Below, one piece after another: positions 58,871 through 64,000 of a DNA stretch of 64,000 nt. The notes below the pieces were generated by a model, which was given only the letters and a program-made list of their open reading frames with translations, was not told the origin of the DNA and did no database searches. Positions within the stretch are counted from its first letter, which is position 1. Every line of letters starts with the position of its first letter. The position numbers were made by a program, and so were the translations under genes. Source of the stretch: CAJXJP01 sp963926055 (GTDB lineage Bacteria; Patescibacteriota; Gracilibacteria; BD1-5; UBA6164); NCBI GenBank assembly GCA_963926055.1, contig CAWUVK010000002.1, positions 37,473-101,472 of the forward strand. Reading direction: 5' to 3'.

Positions 58871-59626
58871 ATGTTTGGACTTTTAACTCTCACAAAAAGA
58901 GAAATTACACGTTTTCTACGTATTTGGAAACAAACTCTACTTCCACCAGTAATCACTACTTTTTTATACTTAATGATTTTTTGAAAATTTATTTGAGATA
59001 GAATTTGAGAAATTTGAGATGTAGATTATATAAATTTCATATTCCCAGGTTTGATTATGATGGCTGTTATAATCAATAGTTATGGAAATTCATCGAGTTC
59101 ATTTTTCTGAGGAAAATTCCAAAGATCAATCGAAGAATTATTCGTTTCTCCGATGAGCACAACAGCCATTTTGCTGTGATATGTTTTTTGAGCAATGACT
59201 AGATGAATTTTGATTTGATTCTTAGTATTAATTACCGGGTTTTTCATGACAGATATAACGATTCATAGTTATTTCTATATGATTTTATTCTTAATTCTTA
59301 CTTCTGCATTATTTTCACTTGCTGGATTATTTAATGCAATATTTGCAAAATCTTTTGATGACGTAAATGTGATTCCATCATTTGTAATCACTCCGATGAT
59401 TTATCTTGGTTGAGTATTTTATTCAATAGATTTTCTCTCACCATTTTGGCAATCAGTCAGCCAATTCAATCCGATTTTATATATGGTAAATGGTTTAAGA
59501 TATGCATTTATAGGACAAAGTGATATAAATATTTTTGTAGCAATTGCTATTTCAATAATATTTATCATTATCCTTACTCTTCTCAACCTTCATTTTCTAA
59601 AAAAATGATATGGAATAAAAAGTTAA
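58871..59626 (+). CDS. ABC-2 type transporter permease
   Basis: A 251-residue integral membrane protein with six helices. LLTLTKREITRFLRIWKQTLLPP at the start and the conserved IDYINFIFPGLIMM-like segment (as DVDYINFIFPG) and QFNPILYMVNGLRYAF near the end are hallmarks of the ABC-2/DrrB family. It completes the exporter with the ATPase upstream. UGA glycines are frequent, for example in FGKFIGDRIGEIGD. A terminator follows. Confidence 0.9.
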
Positions 59627-59631
59627 AAAAC

Positions 59632-59659
59632 AAAAAAAAGCTCAAATGAGCTTTTTTTT
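59632..59659. terminator. Bidirectional terminator after the ABC pair
   Basis: AAAAAAAAGCTCAAATGAGCTTTTTTTT hairpin. Confidence 0.75.
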
Positions 59660-59891
59660 AAAAATTTGCAATCCAAACAGTTAGAATCGAAACAGAACCT
59701 ATTAGCAAAAATGGTAAAAGTTCTCTTACTGCTAAGAAAAAACTGTAAACAACGCTTATACTAAAACCAAAATCTGGTCGAGTTTTTTCATAATATATTT
59801 TATATTTTGATATAAAACATAATAGTAATACTAAACCCACAGCAAATAAAATACATATCCGAACATAATCACTTGGAACACTTAACCACAT
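59658..59891 (-). CDS. Small membrane protein, unknown, standard-code style
   Basis: A 77-residue protein with two hydrophobic segments (about residues 11-26 and 56-75), starting MWLSVPSDYVRIC. Tryptophans are UGG and glycines GGN, with no in-frame UGA, although neighbouring membrane proteins of native style use UGA often. An SD (AAGGGAG) lies 6 bases before the ATG. It is flanked by terminators, so it stands alone. It may be a transferred gene or a small membrane-modulating peptide. No family was recognised. Confidence 0.6.
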   Translation of the reverse strand: MWLSVPSDYVRICILFAVGLVLLLCFISKYKIYYEKTRPDFGFSISVVYSFFLAVRELLPFLLIGSVSILTVWIANF

Positions 59892-59897
59892 AAATTT

Positions 59898-59904
59898 CTC
59901 CCTT
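59898..59904 (-). promoter_or_regulatory. Shine-Dalgarno site of the 59658-59891 gene
   Basis: AAGGGAG on the minus strand, 6 bases before ATG 59891. Native neighbours lack this. Confidence 0.6.
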
Positions 59905-59941
59905 TTTTAAATTATGTGTATTATTTCAAAGTTTATAATCA

Positions 59942-59978
59942 AAAAAAACAAAAAGTAAATTACTTTTTGTTTTTTTTA
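59942..59978. terminator. Terminator after the secreted protein gene
   Basis: AAACAAAAAGTAA and TTACTTTTTGTTT form a hairpin with A and T tracts. Confidence 0.75.
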
Positions 59979-59984
59979 TTAAAA

Positions 59985-60896
59985 TTATTTTAAAATTTTA
60001 TCAATTGCATCAAATGCTCTGATATTTTGAAGTTGATTTTTTACTGCAGAGTTTAAACCATTCATAAGTTTATTTACTTCGCTATAAGATTTATAATCTG
60101 AAATATGATTAGAAAAATGAGCTTCTCTTGTAATTTTTTCTAACATTTCATCTTTATTTTTTGTATTTTCTCTTAATGCTCTAGAAATTTTTGAATCTGC
60201 TTTTGAAAGCATAGTTTTATATTCACTTCTTTTCATTTTTTCTGACATAGTTTCAAGATAATTTTCTAATTCTGATGAATTATAATATCCATAATATGAA
60301 GTTTCATTTTCTTGAGAAACTAAGTTTGATAAAATATTTTCTTTAGAAGAAATATTTATATATGAACCATTTGAGAGAACAACTTGTTTCCCATCTTTTA
60401 ATTCAGCGATTAATGTAATTGAAACACTTTTATTTGTATCTTCATCAAAATCTTTTACTAGATCTTCATTATTGAAAATATATTCTTTTTTTGAAGCATC
60501 AAAATCTACGATTTTATAGTTATATTCTTCAGTTACTTCTGAAATTTCCATAGAATCAGCTTGCATTTTCATTGATCCAAAATAATATCTTGGAGAACCT
60601 TCTTCTACTAAAAAGTAAAATTTTTCAGCTGAATCTTTTAATTCTTCTGGGATTACAATATTTTGTGTTTTAATTTTTGTTGTATAATAATGTGAATTAT
60701 TATATTCTCCATCTGCTTCTATTTTATTATTTCTAATAATAGTTTCATATTTATTTGTTGCTGTATCTTCAATAATTTCAGAATTTACATAAATAGGATC
60801 AGAAATAGGCATAATTTCCATTTTTACTTCATTTGCAAATGTAGGAACGGCGATTAAAGCACTTGCGATAATTGAACTTGCTATAATTTTTTTCAT
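59985..60896 (-). CDS. Secreted protein, unknown
   Basis: A 303-residue protein with a signal peptide MKKIIASSIIASALIAVPTFANE (cleavage about residue 21). The body is polar, rich in Ser, Asn, Tyr and Lys, with a helical C-terminal half (ELENYLETMSEKMKRSEYKTM). The ATG at 60896 is preferred over ATG 60968, which would put 24 residues before a classic signal peptide. It has no UGA, yet no SD either, so it looks native and well expressed and serves as a control for the SD-bearing genes. No family was recognised. Confidence 0.65.
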   Translation of the reverse strand: MKKIIASSIIASALIAVPTFANEVKMEIMPISDPIYVNSEIIEDTATNKYETIIRNNKIEADGEYNNSHYYTTKIKTQNIVIPEELKDSAEKFYFLVEEGSPRYYFGSMKMQADSMEISEVTEEYNYKIVDFDASKKEYIFNNEDLVKDFDEDTNKSVSITLIAELKDGKQVVLSNGSYINISSKENILSNLVSQENETSYYGYYNSSELENYLETMSEKMKRSEYKTMLSKADSKISRALRENTKNKDEMLEKITREAHFSNHISDYKSYSEVNKLMNGLNSAVKNQLQNIRAFDAIDKILK

Positions 60897-60966
60897 AATA
60901 TAAATTTTAATTGTAAATTTTAAAAGGCTTGTACACAGTGTAACGATAGAAAAAAAAATACGTGAC

Positions 60967-61003
60967 AAAAAAAATAAATATTTACTGAAAATATTTATTT
61001 TTT
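60967..61003. terminator. Terminator after the cation efflux gene
   Basis: AAAAAATAAATATTT and AAATATTTATTTTTT form an AT-only hairpin. Confidence 0.55.
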
Positions 61004-61913
61004 ATCTCACATTTATATTACAAGCTTCTTTATGTTCAGCAGAATCGTCATAAGGATCCATATGAATATTTACATGCCAAATAGAATCTTTATCGATTTT
61101 TTTAATTTCTGCGATTATTTTATCTGCTTCATTATGCGCGTATAATAATTCTATAAATGGAGTAAATACTAAATGAACATCTACAAATTTTTCATTTCCA
61201 CTACGACGTGTTTTTAGATAATGAAAACTATTTACTTCTGGATTATTTTCAATTATTTGAATAATTTCATCGACCTGATTTTTTTCTAAAGCAACATCTA
61301 ATATTCATAAAAATCATTTTTTTATAATTTCTGTTGAAGAATACATAATATATAATGCAATAAAAATCCCAACTAAAGCATCAACAAAATACCAAGAAGT
61401 AAAATAGATAATTCACAAAGATAACAAAACTCAACCGGTTGAAAATAAGTCAGTTTTATAATGCAACGCGTCAGATTCTATCACAAGATTTTTTGTTTTT
61501 TTTGCAACATACTCTAAAAAGTATACAAGAGCCAATGTTATGAAAAAACTGATTCCCATAACTAAAACAGAAATTCAAATATACGAAACTTCTTCTTTTA
61601 AAATTAACTTTAAAAATGATTGATACAAAATATATCATCCAGAAAGAAAAATAACAATTCATTCAAATAATCCAGCTAACGGTTCTATTTTCCCTCTTCC
61701 ATAATTAAAATTTTTATCAGCTGGTTTTTCTGCATTTTTTACAGCAAAATAATTAAATATTGAGACAAACATATCAAGCAAAGAATCAATTGCAGATGAT
61801 AAAACGGCAATTGAACCACTCAATAATCAAAAAAACATTTTCATACTTACTAATAAAAATGCTGTGAAAGATGAGATAATAGTTGCTAATTTTTGTAATG
61901 ACATTTTTTTCAT
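61002..61913 (-). CDS. Cation diffusion facilitator (CDF) family metal transporter
   Basis: A 303-residue protein with six helices and a C-terminal cytoplasmic domain. The metal-site motifs are SAIDSLLDMFVS (helix 2, HxxxD-like with Asp) and ESDALHYKTDLFSTGG (helix 5, HxxxD), and the basic segment NYGRGKIEPLAGL is typical. The C-terminal domain HYLKTRRSGNEKFVDVHLVF and HVNIHMDP is the usual dimerisation/metal domain. The substitution of the first His by Asp suggests Fe/Mn-type rather than Zn specificity. ATG 61913 (MKKMSLQKL) is chosen as the first in-frame start. Confidence 0.9.
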
Positions 61914-61970
61914 TTTTGTAAAGTTCAATCAAAATAATATTTATTTGATTATACTGATTTTTTTACAATA

Positions 61971-62006
61971 AAAAAACAATAGTTTGATTAATTTCTATTG
62001 TTTTTG
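61971..62006. terminator. Terminator after the small gene at 61995
   Basis: ACAATAG and CTATTGT stem with A and T tracts, overlapping the gene end. Confidence 0.5.
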
Positions 62007-62204
62007 TAATTTATCTTTTAAATCTAAAAGATAAAAGTAAGTTTGTTTCACTTCGGGAGTATCTTGAGTATGCATTTGTGTTTTTACTACATTGAGTAAA
62101 AATCAAATATCTTGTAATTTTTGTTCTCTCATAATTTTATAAATAAATGATAAATAATTTGAATCTTCAAATACTATTACGAAAAACTTTCTTTTTCGTG
62201 ACAT
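61995..62204 (-). CDS. Small basic protein, unknown
   Basis: A 69-residue protein, MSRKRKFFVIVFEDSNYL ... LLDLKDKLQKQ, ending with TAG. It has one in-frame UGA read as glycine. The start is put at ATG 62204; an in-frame longer version would run back through the terminator of der. No family was recognised. It could be a small RNA-binding or regulatory protein but nothing in it shows this. Confidence 0.5.
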
Positions 62205-62235
62205 TTTTATAATAATCATTAAGAGTAAGAGAAAA

Positions 62236-62270
62236 TAAAAAAAGAAGAAATTTAAAATTTCTTCTTTTTT
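62236..62270. terminator. Terminator after der
   Basis: AAAAAAAGAAGAAATTTAAAATTTCTTCTTTTTT is a long near-perfect palindrome. Confidence 0.8.
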
Positions 62271-63645
62271 ATTTTGAAACATCTGCATATTTCCCTCTCC
62301 CTTTATACTCAATAATAATAGGAGTTCCATGGAAACCAAAGTTATCTCTGATTTTATTTTCCAAATATCTTTTATATGAAAAGTGGAAATGATTTGGATT
62401 ATTTACTGTTAATACAAATTTTGGTGGATTTACGTCAACTTGTGATCAATAGTAAATTTTTGGGTTATGTGATTTTTTATTCCCCGTTGGTGGATGTTTA
62501 TAAACAGCTTGTTCAATAAAGTTATTAAATACACCTGTTTTTACTCTTTTATAACGTTCTTTTTTGATTTCAATAGCGTTTTCTAAGATTTCATCTACTC
62601 TTTTTCTTTCAGTTGCAGAAGTAAATACTACTGGAACCCAAGGAAGAAATTCAATTTTTGATTTAAGATAATCTATATATCTATTCATCATTTTTTCTTT
62701 ATCAACACCTGGTTTTTCTAAAACAGCATCCCATTTATTAATAATAATTACAAGACCTTTTTTTTCTTCTAAAATATTAGAAATGATAGATAAATCTTGA
62801 TGAACAATTCCTTGAACCCCATCAATTACAACTCCAATAATATCGGCTCTAGCAATAGATCTATTTGTTCTCATAACTGACCAATCTTCGATATTTCTTA
62901 CACCAACTTTAGAAAGTCTTCTCATACCAGCAGTATCAATTAAAACAAAATCTTGTTCATTATGTACAAATTTTGTATCGATACTATCACGAGTTGTATG
63001 ATCCATATCTTTTACCATAACTCTATTTTCTCTGGTAATAGAGTTGATTAAACTTGATTTCCCTACATTTGGTCTCCCAACAAGAGCTAATTTAACAAAA
63101 GAATCATCTATTTCTTCGTGTTCAAAATTTAATCCTTTTGCTGTTAAAAAATCTGCAACAAATTTTTTCACGTCACTTACACCGTGATTATGAGAAACTG
63201 AAATTGGAAAAAAACCAATATTTTCACCATATCCTGCTAGAGAATATGCTTCCATAACTTTTGATTCATTATCCGCTTTATTTGCCACAAGAATAATATC
63301 TTTTATTCCTGTTTCTCTTAAAATTTTTAAAACTTGATCGTCTAATTGAGTAATTCTGTCATACTCCACTAACCAAATAAGTAAATCACTGTTTGCAATA
63401 GCCGTTTGAGTTCTCTCTACGATATCAGATGCAATTTCGTCTGTATCAGAATCAACATCTAATCATCCTGAATCCGCAATAATATACGTCAGACCATTTT
63501 CTTTGTCTTGGTATTCAAATTCTGCTATGTCTCTTGTCGTCCCTGCTTCATCAGCAACAATGGCAATTTTATGCCCCGTATACATATTGAAAAAACTTGA
63601 TTTCCCTACGTTTGGTCTCCCAATAATAGTTACTTTTCCTAACAC
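62269..63645 (-). CDS. der: Ribosome biogenesis GTPase Der (EngA)
   Basis: A 458-residue double GTPase acting in 50S assembly. G domain 1 has GRPNVGKSSF (about residues 9-18), AGTTRD, DSGG (glycine as UGA) and NKAD. G domain 2 has GRPNVGKSS (about 190-198), DHTTRDS, DTAGMRR and NKWD. A C-terminal KH-like domain ends in NNPNHFHFSYKRYLENKIRDNFGFHGTPIIIEYKGR. Length and order match the family. The glycines are mostly GGN, with UGA at a few sites, in keeping with a well-expressed gene. ATG 63645 has no SD. Confidence 0.96.
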
Positions 63646-63846
63646 TTTTTGATAGTTTAATATTAAAATGATTTTTTACTGCGTAATTATATAGATTTTT
63701 CAAAAAAAACAAGTTTTAAACTATTTATTCACCATAAAAAAATATTTTGTCTAGAGAAAATAAAAAATACTTCAAAAATTTAATCTCCATTTAATATCTC
63801 TCAAGTAAAATTATTTTAATATTTTCAATTCAATAACGAAAAAAAT

Positions 63847-64000
63847 ATGATTACAACTGCTATTTTAGCAACTATTGGAGGATCTCTACTTTTTGCGAGT
63901 CAAAATTATGATATACAACCAAATCATCAAAATATACAAAACGTTGTTTCTATTCTTGAAGCTCCTTCAAAAACAGAAACAAAAATAAATACAAATACAA
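63847..64000 (+). CDS. Start of an unrecognised protein (3' truncated by window edge)
   Basis: Fifty-one residues are visible from ATG 63847: MITTAILATIGGSLLFASQN, a possible signal peptide, then an Asn/Gln/Thr-rich stretch. The frame stays open to the edge. No UGA is used so far and no SD is present. It is divergent from der across a 201-base gap that holds no other visible feature. Confidence 0.5.
   Translation, partial: MITTAILATIGGSLLFASQNYDIQPNHQNIQNVVSILEAPSKTETKINTNT

Noticed and set aside
59985..60896. Adding this secreted protein to the set of transferred standard-code genes
   Set aside because: It has no UGA, but it also has no SD and an AT-rich leader like native genes, so high expression explains the codon use equally well.
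1..64000. Reading the window with the standard code, giving dozens of split pseudogenes
   Set aside because: The pieces join in one frame across UGA for almost every gene, at conserved glycines, and the joined proteins have normal length.
1..64000. UGA as tryptophan (code 4, as in Mycoplasma)
   Set aside because: UGA falls on invariant glycines such as LSGG, Walker A and RGKGLG, and UGG is used for Trp in the same genes.
1..64000. CRISPR arrays, rRNA genes, prophage or insertion sequences
   Set aside because: No regularly spaced direct repeats, no rRNA-like segments, and no transposase, integrase or phage structural genes were seen.

Overview
The window is AT-rich bacterial DNA that only reads sensibly if UGA is a sense codon for glycine (translation table 25). 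Standard-code frames are chopped at in-frame UGA codons that fall on invariant glycines: the ABC Walker A and LSGG motifs, the FGGQRFGEME motif of RpoB, the three glycines of a GNAT acetyl-CoA loop, and one glycine of the thrombospondin type 3 (TSP3) consensus. Genes end in TAA or, rarely, TAG. This points to Gracilibacteria or Absconditabacteria (Patescibacteria/CPR); the window alone does not separate the two. All coordinates below merge the pieces across UGA codons. No intergenic gap exceeds 300 bases. Gaps mostly hold A-tract/hairpin/T-tract terminators, and native genes almost never carry a Shine-Dalgarno (SD) sequence.

Layout. 1-8.1 kb: the tail of an unknown gene, an M48 membrane protease, cysS, a small [2Fe-2S] protein, tRNA-Phe and tRNA-Leu, a methyltransferase-like gene, and a cell-wall pair of a PBP2-type transpeptidase with a probable MurL epimerase. 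8.3-23.7 kb: rpsO, a RelA/SpoT enzyme, a type IV pilin-like gene, a methyltransferase, argS, an AAA ATPase, a VirB6-like polytopic membrane protein, gatB, an HPF-like protein, a HemW-like radical SAM protein, an extracellular solute-binding protein, a HIT protein and small unknowns. 23.8-31.4 kb: rpoC and rpoB. 31.6-47 kb: secreted and surface genes, including a broken matrixin-like metalloprotease, VanW, a lipoprotein, MltG, a GNAT, a TSP3-repeat surface protein followed by a DUF2339-type membrane protein, an RNB exoribonuclease, SufS and a broken secreted protein. 47-57.8 kb: PbpC and a 1,932-residue alpha-2-macroglobulin in one coupled operon, CcdA with a thioredoxin-like lipoprotein, and a LamG-type pseudopilin. 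57.9-64 kb: an ABC exporter pair, two envelope proteins, a cation efflux protein, Der GTPase, and the start of a further gene.

Much of the content serves the envelope: peptidoglycan synthesis and turnover (PBP2, MurL, PbpC, MltG, VanW), pilins, calcium-binding repeats, a protease trap and disulfide chemistry. This suits a small, surface-attached, possibly host- or prey-dependent cell, although lifestyle cannot be read directly from DNA.

The most unusual signal is a set of four scattered genes (32062-32705, 43428-43730, 45304-46037, 59658-59891) that break the local rules together. None uses UGA as glycine and each has a good SD sequence at normal spacing. Two have proteobacterial-looking signal peptides, and those two are frameshifted; one frameshift lies exactly in a (TA)9 repeat. 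They look like recent arrivals from a standard-code bacterium, perhaps a host or prey.
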